This document shows positions 25,111-38,200 of a stretch of DNA of 64,000 nucleotides, piece after piece. Position 1 is the stretch's first letter. Each line of letters starts with the position of its first letter. Below the pieces are notes generated by a model that made no database searches, was not told the origin of the DNA, and saw nothing but the letters and a program-made list of their open reading frames with translations. A program made the translations under genes and the position numbers. The DNA is from Prototheca cutis (taxonomy: Eukaryota; Chlorophyta; Trebouxiophyceae; Chlorellales; Chlorellaceae): NCBI GenBank assembly GCA_002897115.2, contig BCIH01000001.1, positions 100,097 to 164,096 on the forward strand, given 5' to 3'.

Positions 25111-26771
25111 GGACCTCTCCATTGCGAGAACCAAAGAATGGTCTCACGGAATCGGGGACCCACCGGCCAAACCAGCCTGCCGTCGGTGGGGCCCAGCGAG
25201 GGCAAGGCGTTGCCCTGCCAAATGCTTATTCAGCAGGAGTGTGACACGGGACTATCGCGCAGTCATGAAAATTCACCAATGCCGCAAACGTGTTCTTTAG
25301 ATCAAGGAATGTTCAACGTGAATAAGTCGCAAGCTCCGCCACCGCGCTCTCTGAGCGTGCGCTGCGTTCTCGGATGGGATGAAGCGAAGGAGGCAACTGG
25401 CGCTGTGTGTGATCGCGCTGTGTTCACGTTCAAAAGCGCTGTGGCATTGCAGTCGTCTGCTAGGAGCTTTTCGGCAGCACCGTCCAGGTGCAATTTTCCC
25501 CCGGGGTGTTTTGCATAAATGTTAGAGGGATTTTTAGGAAGCGGAGTCTGATGGCGACGCCGGGAAGTCTTCATGGCGCCCGGTTGGGGCAAGGGGGACC
25601 CCAGGGACAGAGCTTCGAGCGCCACGTTGCGCCACGCGCGCCACGGTCCCATGCCATCAAAGATCGTGATGACGCGCCAACAACAACGAGTTTGTCACTT
25701 TTGACACGACACGAAGTGGATGGAGCGCGGTCATGGCAACGTGCGGGCATGGTGCGCGATCGCCGACGTTTGGACCGCCGCCTCCAGACATCCTGCTGCG
25801 TCAGTACGTGGACCGTGCAGACATCTAGTCAGCACCTGCACACTCGTGATGAGAGTGGAAATGCACGGTAGCAATCTCCCGTCAATCATGCTTGGGCAAA
25901 AATCTGGAAGCCAGCAGAACCGGGCGTGAAGGGGAAGAACCGGCAGGAATCAACCCACCGCGAGCCGCTGTACGAATCGTTGCCAGAGATGCTTCGATTG
26001 CCTAGCATAATGGGGCCAGATGAACGCATGACGCATCAGTTGTGTGTTCGCTCAACCATGGGCTCAAAATCGCGCCGCCGGGTGTATCTGAGACTGGCGA
26101 ACGCGGCCTACGGGAGATCAAGCCTATGTTTATAGCCAGTCCATCGCCTTTGAACCGTTGTTCATGGATCCAGTGTTGTGAAACAAATACCGGGTGGGAT
26201 TCACTATCTATTGATGCGCAGCAGAGCGTCACATATCCATCGGTACCGAGGGAGCCCGCTCCAATCGTCGGTGGCCCCTCCCCGACGAGCCCGGCCGACG
26301 GTGGGGTTGTGCTGGGGTTCTCGTGAGTGCCTGCTGAAGCCAGTGGGTCTGGCACCCCGCGTGCTTCCCTGTCAGGCAAACATTGAACCACGAATTTCCA
26401 ACTTTTTTTGCATCACACATGCCTTGAAATCGATAGACAGCAACGCTCTCAGTGCGCTGAAGGTCTGCGAAGGCACGCAGCCAGCCGAGTCTCACCAGTC
26501 CCCGGCGGGGCGCCGTTCGGGGCATTTACAGTGTGTGATTGATTTTTCAAATCCGACGGAGGTTCTCCCTTTCGTCTGGGACGGGCAGCCGGCGATCTTG
26601 TGCGGCGCGGGGAGGTGTGGCCCGAGCACCGACCTCCGGCCCCAGGGCTGTGAGCGCCTTGATCCGAGGATTTGCAGGGGGAGGCGGCCCTTCCCCCATT
26701 AGCCCATGGATTGTGTTGCTGGAGATTTGATTCAGGGCACAGGGAATGTGGAGAGATCGCACGGGAGCGCC
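25111..26771. other. divergent spacer between sialidase-fold gene and TPP gene
   Basis: About 1.66 kb. Several open frames on both strands show no recognisable family. An in-frame ATG at 26706 could extend the TPP protein at its N terminus. Confidence 0.45.
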
Positions 26772-28580
26772 ATGCCGTCAGTGAGCCCGGGTGGCCCCCT
26801 GCTTGGCCGGGGCACGCCGGAGTACGAGACCTGGAAGGTGCGCGAGTTTTCATACCGTGCCCTGGCGTGCCTGTCATCCGTACTGGATTTGGTGGGGTAA
26901 TATTGGGTGACTCAGTGGCATGACCTCACAAAATCATGGCTCCTGTGGTGTCAGAGCAGGCGGTGTGTGACAAGGGAGACCCTTCCCTGAAGGACGACCC
27001 ATCGTCCAGTCGAGCAGCGTGGCCACTGACCCTCTCCTTGCAACCCTCGCAGGTCAAGCACCCCTGTCCCATCGACAACTTTGACAAGCTCGTTGGCAGC
27101 TCTGCCGGCAAGGCGGTCGTCGTGTTCCTGGACTATGACGGTACACATTGGGGGGGGGGGGGGTCTTGACCCTCAACACCCGGCCCTAATGGACCTATCC
27201 ATGCACTTTTCACACCTGGCACCTTCAAACCCCTGCACACCCAAAAACAATGCAGGCACGCTGACGCCAATTGTGAGCAATCCTGATGAAGCTGTGATGT
27301 CCGCCGAAGCCCGACGAGTGGTGCACGAGGTGGCCGAGCTGTTCCCCTGCGCTGTGGTCTCCGGGCGTGGCCGAACCAAAGTGCAGAGCTTTGTGCGCCT
27401 TCCAGAGCTGTTTTATGCCGGGAGCCACGGCATGGATATCCTGGGACCCGAGCCCGGATCGGTGGCGCGGCCGGGGTCAAATGACAAGCAACTGGCATTC
27501 CAGCCGGCCACGGCCTTTCAAGCCGTCATGGCCGACCTGTGCACGCAGCTGCAAGACGGTGAGGCACGCTGCTTATGGCAATGCTGTCTGTATGCTATGC
27601 ATGGGCAACATTTTTTATGTACGCAATGTTACGTCGTGTACGTGCTGTGCCACACACCCTATTCCTTGTCTGTTGAACGAAAGAACAAACACCCTGCATG
27701 CATGCATGCACGTATCCCCATGAAACGCTCAGAAAGCAAGGAAATCCGTTCCCAAATCTGCAGCTGTGGCATCGGTGCCAGGGGCCACGGTCGAGAACAA
27801 CACCTTTTGCCTGAGCGTGCATTTCCGCAACTGCGTGCGCGAGGACTATGATGCGCTGCTTCCGCTCGTGGAGGGGATCGTCGACCGGCAGCACGGCAAC
27901 GTCCGGCTCACGCGCGGTCGCAAAGTGTTCGAAATTCGGCCGCAGGTCAGATGGACAGACCGAGTTGCTGGCATGGGTGTGTGTTTGGGGGTGGAAAGCT
28001 GGGAGTCGTGAAGGGAGGGAAGCATGTTGTGGGACTGGGCTGTCCCCCCGGAACCAACCCAGTGTTTGGTCCTGGACACAAACCTCGGGGCACACAAACC
28101 CTTACGTCATCCCCAACCACACAATGCCCAGCTTGATTGGAACAAGGGCCACGCGCTGCTGCACCTGCTCGATGCCATGGGGCTCAACGATCCGGCTCAA
28201 GTCTTTGCCCTCTACATCGGCGACGACCGGACAGACGAAGACGCCTTTCAGGGTGCGTTCATGCATGCTTTCCTTCTGTTTGATGTTGTAGGGTTTGATG
28301 GGTGGGTGGTTGAGGCCTGGGCGCTCTGTTTGGGGCCCCTCCGTGGTTGGTCCGCTCAGTCCCCCGGCCACATGCACACACATACACACACAATGGGAAC
28401 ACCCCCCCTCCTTACCTCCACATGCACACTCACGCAGTGCTCAAGGAAAAGGGCCTGGGCACTGGTATCCTGGTCAGCACCTGCTGCAAGCCCACGGCTG
28501 CCAGCTGGGTGGTGGAAGGGCCCCCGGAAGTCTTGCAGTTTCTAGACAGACTCGTCCAATGGGGTCTCACAGGTGTGTGA
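26772..28580 (+). CDS. trehalose-6-phosphate phosphatase
   Basis: Exons 26772-26837, 27053-27140, 27256-27558, 27782-27945, 28132-28252 and 28438-28580 give 294 residues. The haloacid-dehalogenase motif I is LDYDGTLTPIV, split by an intron inside the glycine codon, with the nucleophilic and general-acid aspartates. Motif II is AVVSGRGRTKVQSFV with YAGSHGMDI; cap residues ATVENNTFCLSVHFR and the substrate-binding VFEIRPQLDWNKGHAL follow. Motif III/IV is YIGDDRTDEDAFQ. This is the stand-alone plant-type enzyme, without a TPS domain. It removes phosphate from trehalose-6-phosphate in the cytosol and so tunes sugar signalling. That links it loosely to the KIN beta-gamma gene in this window, since T6P inhibits SnRK1 in plants. 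A start at 26706 is also possible. Confidence 0.93.
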
Positions 28581-29888
28581 GGCTGATTGCGTGTGCGTGT
28601 GCGTGTGGGAGGTGGGGTTGGTACAGTGCATTTAGGTGGGTCAAGGGTCTTGCTCAATAGTCCTGCAAGAGTCATCTGGCAAGTCCCTGGATAGCCTCTT
28701 CCTCACCGGCAGAAATGCGCACACACACAAAATGGAAACACCACTGCCTGCTGCAGAGGAAAACTTGTGGCTTCGACAAATGTGCTGCAAGGGATGGCAC
28801 ATCGCTTTGGACCCGAGCTCGAGGCGGCGGCGAGGGGGGACTGTTGCTGTGCCGTGAGTCATTTTACTGCACCTCATCCAAGAATGGCGTTTCAATGGCT
28901 TTGCACGGTTTGGACACCCGCAAAGCCTGGGAGCGGAGACGCCATGACACCCTTCTTTCTTTCTTTCTCCTTTTCTTTCTTGCCTGTCGACATTGATGGA
29001 GGGGTTTTTCTCCATGAACGCACCCCACAAATCAAACTTGCTCACCCACACGTGCACATTGGAGTACCTCGATCGAGCTCTGTGAAATATCGAGCTGCCT
29101 GCATCGATGCTGACACGCGTTGCCCCTGGCTACCAGGTCACCCCTTCCACACAGGCAGGCGGGGGCCTTCTTGTGTATTTCGCTTGATGTGACAGAGGGG
29201 CCCTGCTGCCTCGTTCCTCCTCTGTCGGACAGCTGGCCCACATCACTGTTCACGATCGTTCCTGTCATGCCCACATGCATGCTTCCTGGCAGCGGGCAGG
29301 TCCCTGCCGGGCTCCCTCGACCAAGCGTGGCTCGTGAGGGGACCCAGCCTGCTCTCCCCAGGGCTCACTCCTGGTTGGCCACTCGAGATGTTTTCAGCCT
29401 TGGCATCATGGTATCCCAACAGCCGAGTTGGAGTCTGCACAACGGGCTGTCGTTCCTGCGCGCCCCCCCCCCCCCCCCCCCCCCCCCCCCGCCGCTGCAT
29501 CCTCTGATGAGCAGGCCACGCTCATGCATGCTGCCTCTCCCTTTTCCCTGGGAAGTCGGCAGCAGCAGCAATGCCCACTCTGCACAGCTGCATGGGAATG
29601 GCTGCTACGATAGCTCCAAAAAGCAGGAGCCTTTCCCAAGGCAAAAGATAGAACTTGATACCCACACCCACGCTGAAAAGGCGGCGGCCTGTAGGCCGTC
29701 GACGCAACGAAGCTGAAAGCGGGCTGCGCTTCACAGCTGGGGCCAGGCGCCATTCAGAAATCCAAGGCATGGGAATGTCCTGGCCCAGAACATGCAATAG
29801 AAAGAAAGAAAGGAGGATCGCCAAAAATGCAGTACTGCCACGCAAACGCTCGCTGTCCACTCCACGCTCTAGAATTCTCTCGCAGGTC
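28581..29888. other. convergent spacer between TPP and CDPK genes
   Basis: About 1.3 kb between converging stop codons, including a C run at 29463-29490. No gene is recognised. Confidence 0.5.
29463..29490. repeat. poly-C tract
   Basis: C run of 28 nt in the convergent spacer. Confidence 0.9.
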
Positions 29889-32800
29889 CTACTTTGTGCC
29901 GTCCTCGCTGATCCGCTCCAGTGTCGCCCTGTGAAGTTTTTGTTTGGGTAAGAGCGGGTTAAACTGCGTAAGAGCCTACTGCCCAGCCGCCATCACAAAA
30001 GAAAAGGGCATGCTCACCTGGCGGCGTGGTCATGGTGGTGGACGGTGGGGTCGAGGTCCGGGGTCAGGTCAGCTGGCATGCGCGCATCGTAGAGGTGCAG
30101 CGCCTCCTGCCCTTCCGCCGCGTCCATGTGCAGCAGCTTCAAGAACGCCTCAAAGTCCATGTCCTCGGCGTCGGCGTACCCCGCGTCTACCAGCGCATGC
30201 TCTACGGCATAGTCGACCTCGGCGGCCGGCAGCTTGGCACGAAGAATCCCGATCAGCGTGTCGACGTCCACGCGGCCATCCCGGTCCGAATCCAGGCCCT
30301 GGAACGCCCGGCGCGCGCACTCCAGCCACAGCTCACGGTTGCTGTCCTGCAGCGCCCCCCAGTCGAGCTGCGAAGCCACAAACCCAGCGGGCGCCAGCTC
30401 ACCCCCGGCATCCAGCTCCCGCAGCAGCATGTCCACCTCGCCCGGTTCGAGGTCATAGCCCAGCCGCCGCAGCGCGGAGCTCAAAGCTTCAGCTCCCAGT
30501 GCTTCACCCCGGTGGAACCGCAGCTTCCGCATCAGCCGACTCAGCTCCGCGGGCGTTGTTACAGCCTGTGGCTGCTGGCCCTCCGTTGCCATTTCGTTGT
30601 TGTCGGGCTGCACAGCGGTAGTTGTGGCTGCCGGAGTCAAAGCACTCGCGGGCCAGTTCCCACCGGCCGGGGGCGACGATGCCGAGGAGGTGTTGCCGGT
30701 GGCGCTTGTCCCAACATCGTGCCGCCAAGCATACCCAGGGTCCTTCTTGCTCGACTCATCCTCTTCCTCATCTTGCTGCTGGCGGTGGTGGTAGTTCGGG
30801 GGGTCGGCGCCAAAGTGCACGCGCCGGCCGTGGTGAGAGCCGCCCTCGGACCCGGTGTCGGAGGGACCGGCAGCAGCGGTACTGCCACCTGCAGCTTGCG
30901 ACTCGGCGCCATCCCCGCCGGCCTGCGACAGCGCTGCGAGTGCCGCCGAGCCGCCACGCCGCCGCTGCTCCGAGCTTCCTGTTGTCGCCGCCGGAGCGGC
31001 CGCCGGAATCTCCATTGGTGACACGCCTACGTTCATCGGCGCCTGGCCAGCGGTAGCCAAGGCGCTGTCACCGGCCATGTCCGGCCCCCCAGCAGGCCAG
31101 TTTTGAAAGGGGCTGAGGGCCTTCTGCCCGGCGTCGACCACTTCTTTCTGACGATCACCTCCTGCTGCAGCCGCGCGCTGCGCGTCTGCCTGCATGCGAT
31201 GCAGCGCCTGCAGGCTGCTGGTGCTCCGAGACGTCCGCAGACGGCTGGACAGCTGCATGGCGGATCCATGTTGCTGCTTTGACGCCGGTCATTTCTTCCC
31301 TTCATGCATCTGTCACGCAGTCACGAAAAAGTGCATGCAGGGATTCGGCGCCAACCGTCGCCATCTACAGCTTGAAACACACACGAGCAACGACCAAGCA
31401 CAGCGCACCTTGCGTGGCAGGCTCTCCTCTGCCTGAAGCTTTTTCAAGAGCCGCTGGTAGTCTCCACCCGAGTGCGTGGAGGTGTCCAGCGCCAGGCGTG
31501 CCGCCTTGCGCTGTTCGCCCGCCTCTTCCTCCGACCGTGGGTGCATGTGCAGGTAATCCAGAGCTGCAGACTGTCCATGCTGTGAGCCTGTGAGCGTGTG
31601 TGTGCGTGTGTGTGGTGGAGCCGTAAATTTGAAAGGAAAGCCAATCAGTGACCCACTCTGGGTCCCGGGTGGTGCGAGGCAGGGGTAGGGCGAAAGGCCA
31701 CCAGATCGGCATTTCCTTTCCTCACCCCACTGGGCCCCTGGATAAAGGGCGGCGTTGAAAAAAAGCCAAACCACGCACCCATCATCGCGAGCTCGCTGGC
31801 GGCACGCAGGACGCGCCAGTAGTCGGTCTCGCCGTGCTGGCTGTCGTCCTCCTCGGTAGACTGAGCCCCGGCCCGCTCTCTGCGCTGCGCCCGCTCGTGC
31901 GCATGTGACTACACGGTTTGGGGTTTGAGAAGCGCTATAACGGTGCTGTCATATCGAGCACGACTGTGCAGCAGCGGCGTCCACCCCCCCTTCCCGCAAC
32001 AAAGGCCTTCCTTGTCCTCACCAGGAGCAACAGCGCGCGAGATGACGGTGAGCGTGAAAAGGCCTTCCCACCGTGCACAGACTGGCTCCGGCCGATCAAC
32101 TGCACCACGGAATGCATGGGTGGTTTATGTTCTAGGGTGGTTGGCAGCCGGGCGCAGGCGGGGAATCAGACCACACTGGTACCCCGGTCCTTTCTGGAAC
32201 CGACTGATGATTGCAGAGCATGGCCTTCCCGGACGGACGGACGGACGGACAGACGGACGGACGGACGGCCCCCTCATTCCCGCACCCTCCTCTCGTCTGT
32301 CCCAATAAGCGGCCATCATCCGCCGACCATGAACCATACATGCATGCATTCCACAACCCCCACCACCAACCACCACCGTCCACGCCACGCACCCGGCCCA
32401 TTGGCACGGGGAGCGCCATGCTGCCCTCGGAGCGCATGGGCTCCGTCATCGAGCTGTCGCGGACGCCATCGGGGTGCAGGGGCGAGACGTCCTGGGACGA
32501 TGCGCCGGACAACATGCCAGAGCCCTCGGTGCCTTCCCGGATGGTGTGCATGAGGGTGTCGCTCCTGCAAGGTAGCGGTCGTTCTTGTATGTTTGACAGG
32601 GGTGGAAAGGGGAAGGATGGTGATAAATGGTGCTCCCTTACCCAATCAGACCCGATCCAGCCCAAATCGGCGCCCACGCACTTGCCCAGGAGGCCACTGC
32701 CGCCGCGGACAGAGGGATCGAGCTGCGGCGGTGCCAGTTCCAGGAGCTCGGCGGCAATGAGCTCCAGAATAGACCGCTTGAGCACGGGGGCATGCGAGTA

Positions 32801-33898
32801 GCGCTGCACTTTTTAAGAGGATTATTTGTTTTGGCAATGCGTGAGGCAGCGTGTGTGACAGATGCCACAGTGGCGCCTGGATTCCGTGGTGAGACTCGTT
32901 TTGTGGATGGCAAACCAGCAAACACATTGGACTCCCTCCAGTGCATGCCTGCTCTTATATGCAATACACAACACACACACAGACCCCCCTCCTTTCCGTA
33001 TGTTCCTGACCTGGAGCCTTTGGACCACGGTGGCTGAAAGGGGCCGAGCACCGCCGCTGTAAAATGATGTCTGCAGCCAGGGGTGTGCCAACATCTCCGC
33101 CGCCGTCGGCCGCTTCTTGTGGTCCTGCAGTGATGGATGGATGGATATCCACATTGGTTCAAGGGAGAGCCATGCGTGGTGTCTGGGTTGGGCCGCCCTC
33201 TCTTCAATGATGAACTTGAGAGTCTGCCGGCTAATCTCCGTCGTCCCCTATTCCCTCATTCACCCCTTCCTCATAACACCCTCTCACACACACGCACGCG
33301 CACAAAAACGAACCCTCTTCACCTTGATGAGAAGTTTTCGCACAAAGTCCTTGCCCTCCTCGGAGACTTCTTGCCAGCTGGACCGCCGGAAACTCGGCTC
33401 ATCCGAGAGGATGGCCTTCCAGATGAGCGACAGCGATGGTGCCGACGGATTTCGGTGGTCGTCAAAGGGCAGCGTGCCTGTCGTGTTTGATGTTATGTAG
33501 TCGTTGTGATTGCCAGAGAATGGGTGGGGTTTGTTCTGAGACTGGAGAAACTGCTGATGCCTCATCATGCACCAGGCAGAGAGCCAAGCAACTGACCAAC
33601 TCTGACGGCCAGCACCACCGGCAAGCACCTACCGCTGAGGAGCTGGTAGGCCATGACACCCGCCGACCAGACGTCCGAGGCTGGGTACACTTCTGATGAC
33701 AGCACCTCTGGCGCCATAAACCTGTGTCGTTGAAAAGGCCAAGGATTGTCCCTTGGATGCAGGGCACGGGGGTCGCCCTAATGGCACGCCCAACCGGCAA
33801 GAACCAAAGAGGGTACCCAGATTGAAAACGAGCTGCTCCGCAGGACTACTGAATTATGCACAAAGAAACAAAAAAGGAAACAGAATAAAGACCCCTCC

Positions 33899-33966
<68 letters not shown>

Positions 33967-34985
33967 ATGGCGTGCCCTCCAGGCCTAGATCGGAGCGAGG
34001 GAGCTGCTTGGGGTCGAAAAAAACGGCTAGACCAAAATCGATGGCCTTGAGCGGTGAGTCTGGCTCTTCGGTGAGCAGCATGAAATTGCCGGGCTTGATG
34101 TCGCGGTGCAGGATGTTGTTGCTGGCGCACTGTGCCAGCGTATGCAGCACCGACCGCATGTACCCCGCCACAAGCTCCTCACTGTATGGCCGCTTGCCAG
34201 CCTCGTGCTCCAATTCACCACCGCGGCAGTACTCCATCACAATGTGAATGTCCGTATCATCCTCATATGCGCCCATCAACGTCACCACGCTGCAAGTTTT
34301 TGTTGGTTTTGGAAGAGGGCGTTGGTGGGAGAGAAGGGGGTTGGGGGAGAGAAGGGGGCTGGGGGGAGAGAAGGGGCCTGGGGGGAGCGGAGGAGGCGGC
34401 GGCACCAGGCGGCATCTTGGCAAAGGCGGGGGCCTGCCAACAGGAGGTCAAACAACTACTCCACAAGCTCAGAACAAGCAGGCATCAAACAGCAAGCCCA
34501 AACCACTGCTTCTCAGCTCCCGCCCACCTCAAGGTCCCGCGCAAGCGTGTGAGAATGGCGATCTCGCGCTTGATGTTGTCGAGGTAAGCGGCCTGCTTGG
34601 CAGCCGAGAGGTTGGGAATATCCAGACGCTTGCGGATGCTCTTGCAGGCAAACTCCTGGCCCGTGGCGCGTTCGGTGCAGACCCTGTTGGGTGCGGGTGC
34701 GGGGGAGGCGGGAGGGATTCAATGGGGTGGCCTGGGGCCGGATACCCTGCCTTGGCCGACCCCAAGGCATCTCTGAGACCACCGCCACTCCGATCCCAGG
34801 CACCCTCCCATCCAACCCCAGGCATGAGGCACGACATGCGACACGATCTCGCACCTGACCACTCCAAAGCCGCCCTTGCCCAGCGTCTTGCCGACGTCAT
34901 ACAGCTCATCAAAGCCGCGGGGCAAGCCGACCTCCAGCGGCTCCTCCTCCTTTGCCTTCTGGACGTCCCAGATGTCCACTCTCAT
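29889..34985 (-). CDS. calcium-dependent protein kinase-like, 12 exons, with long linker and EF-hand C terminus
   Basis: Exons 34985-34855, 34683-34528, 34289-33966, 33721-33633, 33477-33323, 33124-33011, 32803-32682, 32564-32393, 31908-31779, 31587-31409, 31273-30018 and 29928-29889 sum to exactly 956 codons. Kinase features in order: GKTLGKGGFGVVR (P-loop), FACKSIRKRL (VAIK lysine), VMEYCRGGEL (hinge), NILHRDIKPGNFML (catalytic loop), AIDFGLAVFF, GTPWFMAPEVL, DVWSAGVMAYQLLSG, HPWLQ. A helix RSILELIAAELLEL follows where CDPKs carry the autoinhibitory junction. Then come about 400 low-complexity residues and EF-hand-like repeats near the C terminus. Only FQGLDSDRDGRVDVDTL looks like a good calcium loop; the others are degenerate. 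Ca2+ should activate it by releasing the junction. The first intron donor after DLGLEGTPW lies inside a GT repeat. Confidence 0.9.
32230..32268. repeat. (GGAC)n microsatellite
   Basis: About nine GGAC units with one substitution, in a CDPK intron. Confidence 0.9.
33899..33965. repeat. (CA)n microsatellite; (TG)n on the CDPK coding strand
   Basis: About 33 units that abut the end of the CDPK exon at 33966, so the 5' splice site is the first GT of the repeat. Confidence 0.95.
34316..34392. repeat. purine-rich minisatellite
   Basis: Three near-identical units of about 21 nt (GGGGGAGAGAAGGGG plus a short spacer) in a CDPK intron. Confidence 0.8.
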
Positions 34986-35295
34986 GATTGTCGCTGTGTA
35001 ATTATAGTTTGTTTCATGTCTTGGTTTATAAAATGCACTGCCGCAGTTTGAGCAGTCTGCCATGTATGTGGAGCGGGTCGCTTCCATCTTTTGGATGTCG
35101 GAACCCCTCCCTCCGCTGGGAAAGCAGCACGTGCCGATGGGAGGATGCTTCCAGTGCGGCGCCACGTGCTCCCAGTCGCATGGGCTGCAAGCCTCCGTGA
35201 ATCCTCTACCCTTTTACATAGACGGCGGTCACATAGCAAGGACTGGCGACTGTACTGGAAGATATACGCAGTCGATCGAGTGCAGGTGGCCTGCC
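34986..35295. promoter_or_regulatory. promoter region of CDPK gene, 3' flank of SCYL2
   Basis: 310 nt separate the CDPK start from the SCYL2 stop, both on the minus strand. No core element was assigned. Confidence 0.4.
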
Positions 35296-38200
35296 TCAAA
35301 TGAGCGAGTCGCCGCTGGGACGCGCGGGCTGCGGCGGACGCTGCAGGGCCGCCGGAGGCTTTGCCTTGCTCACGCTCCCAAACAATGCGGCTGCAGTCGC
35401 GGCATTGCCGCTGTCTGCAGACTGCCTCCCGCCCACCAGCGCCGCAAAAAGATCATTGTTTGTCGGCGGTTTGGGCGCTTGCTGGAATGAAGATCCAGCC
35501 CATGCCGTTGTTGCACTGGCGTCGGTCCCCGTCGACGGCGCGCCAATGCCACTGGTGCCCCCACCACCGAGGCTCAAGGATGCAAAGGGGTCTGTGACCA
35601 GCGGCACGGACGCTCCCCAAGCGTTGGCTGGGCTGACCGAGGTCTGTTGGCCGGGACCCTGGTGTGCGGGAGCGGATACCTGGTACCCGAGCGCGCCATT
35701 TTGCTGAGCTGCAGCGGCATTGCCAGTGCTCCAGCCCGCCGTAGCAGTTGCTCCCATCGAGAGCTGATGCGCCCCACCAGGCGGTGCCCTCGGCCGGCCA
35801 ATTGATAGTGCGCCCAACGATCCTGATGTGGCTTGGGCCACAGGGGCTGTGATAGCGGAGGAGGGTGTCGTAGCACTCGCCGGTGACGACGACACAGGGG
35901 GTTTGGGTTCCGTTGCTGCCAACCAGTCGGTCAACTCTGGCGCCCGTTCATGGAGGAATGAAGGCGAGGATCCTCCAGACACCTGCGCAGCCGCACCGTT
36001 GTTGGTGCCGACAGCTGCGGCCCGCCCATTAGCCCCAACGAGTGTGGAGCTTTCAATGACCGCCAACATGTCTCGAACCTGGCGCAGCAATGCGGCGCGC
36101 TGTGGGCGGCCGAGCGCTGGCGCGACCAGCAGCGGGCACAGCACCGGGAGCACCTCCCTCGCCGCCAGGTCAGCGCCATGCTTTCTCGCCAGGGCCAGAC
36201 CGAGCGCGGCGACGGCAGCGGCGGTGGGTGGCGACCCATCGATGGCTGCCACGCGTGCTGCCATGCGCGCCGTGGCTTCGGCCTCTGATCTATCAAGCCG
36301 AGTTGCGGCACCGGCCAGCGCCTCGAACGCCGCCACGCGCACGCCGGCGCGGGTGGTGCCGAGCGCCAGTGTCCGAGCAGCGGGTGCCACGCCGTCCCGC
36401 AGCCCCGCATAGTCCAGGGCTTCGGGGGCCAGCGCTGCTGCCATGCGAGCTGCGTGTTCCTGCACCTCGGGCGGGGCATCGGAGCCCATGCCCGCCGCCA
36501 GCACCCTCGGGACAAGGCCCGCAGCCGCGGCCTTGGGTAGTGAGGCCTGCAGATCCCGTGCCGCATCCACCAGCGCAGCTAATGCAGGGCCGGGTGCTGA
36601 CTCAGCGCGGGAAGCAAGGACGGTCAGCACCGGCAGCGTCGTTCGTTCCATCTCCGCAGGCGACTGGTGCGTGGAGCTGATGCGCACGACCAGCGGCAGC
36701 AGCACGGGTGCTGCAGCCGGTGAAGTCTGCAGCTCTCCTAAAAGTGCAGGCAACACCTGGGTAAGTTTTGGAGGGGGGCCCAACGCGGTGAAGCTTGCTG
36801 GTTCCTTAGGGCATTTCCTCTCGAATCCCTCACCCGAGCACATGCGCAAATAGACAGCAGCCCCCCAAGCACACACACGACAGATGCATACCAGTTGCGT
36901 CTGCACACGGGGCGCGAGCGAAGGGAGCATGGCGGCAAAATCGGCGAAAAATGCTGCCTTTTGACACTGGTCACGCTGGACCAGGGTTGACAGGTATCGC
37001 AGCGCGCGTAGTGCGGTGTCCGCCTGGAAAAAAGCACATGCAGCAAACGCCGCCACGGGCGTCCGGGATTCGGGGGCGGCCGCCAGCAGACCCCGCAGGG
37101 GCGCCCACAACTGCATCGCCACCCCGTCCAGGTCCCGCTGCACCAGCGACCGTACATGCGCCTCGTAGTCTGCAAAGAATTTGTGTTTGGCTATTTCTTT
37201 TGCTTATTTTTGTCAACACGACGGAGATGGGGTGTGCGACGGTGGAAGGTGGATGTCCTGGACAGCGAGCCATATCTCCAGGGAACAAATACCTTTATGG
37301 ACCCCCCCCCCAAACACACACACACACACACACAGACAAACCACCACCATTACCACCCATTCACACCCCCAAAACATGCACCTATGAGATTGTGACCAAC
37401 AGGGAGCAGCTGCCGGCCGGCAAATACCTCAAAGGCCAGGGCTCCCAGGGAAAAGGCGTCACCCGCTGGGGCCAGCCCAGGCGCCTGGGTGCTTGACCCC
37501 GAGGCCACCAGTTCTGGTGCCGTATATGCCAGCTCTGGCTGCACAGGTTATTGGAAGGACCAGTCGTGGTGGCTCACGCCATATTCAAGGTCCCTTTACC
37601 GTCGCCCGGACCATATGCCCCCCCGGGCAAAACTGCGTTACACCACAAGAACACCCCCCCTCGGAAACCAAGCATCAACCCCTGTGGGCACCTGGAGTGC
37701 AGCTGCCAAGCGGCTGGGGTAGCGGTCCGAGTAATCAAATGCTTGCGGACTGCCGTCCCTGTAGTCGAGCTTGGTGGCAAAGGCAAAGCTGGCAATCCTC
37801 CAGCCGCCTGGGAGGGCAGGAGGGCGATTTAGGTTGTGCGGCAGTCATGCGTGCACGTGCCGAGAGTAGGCTCAGGTCGCATGACAGGCGGTTTGGAGCC
37901 ATCCCGGGTGGCCGGTGTCCCGGCACAAGTCAGGCACGCAGCGCCACAGCCGCATATACCGCGGCCACCATCCTGCCCTCCCACTGAACTCTTCACTGAA
38001 CCCCCCACGACCTGGTTCTCAGTCCCCCTCCCCTTTCCCAAAAGAAAAAGAAGCAGGAAACACAAAAAAAATCGTACCAGACTTTGCAACAAACGCTGCG
38101 TGCGGGCAGAGGCCACGATGCGCGATGCCAGCATCGTGGTGCAAAAATTGAAGGGCCTCTGCCACCTGCAGCACCCCATGCTTGAGCTCCAGCTCGTCCA

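Noticed and set aside
30026..31021. 331-codon plus-strand frame
   Set aside because: Antisense to the large CDPK exon; no domain features.
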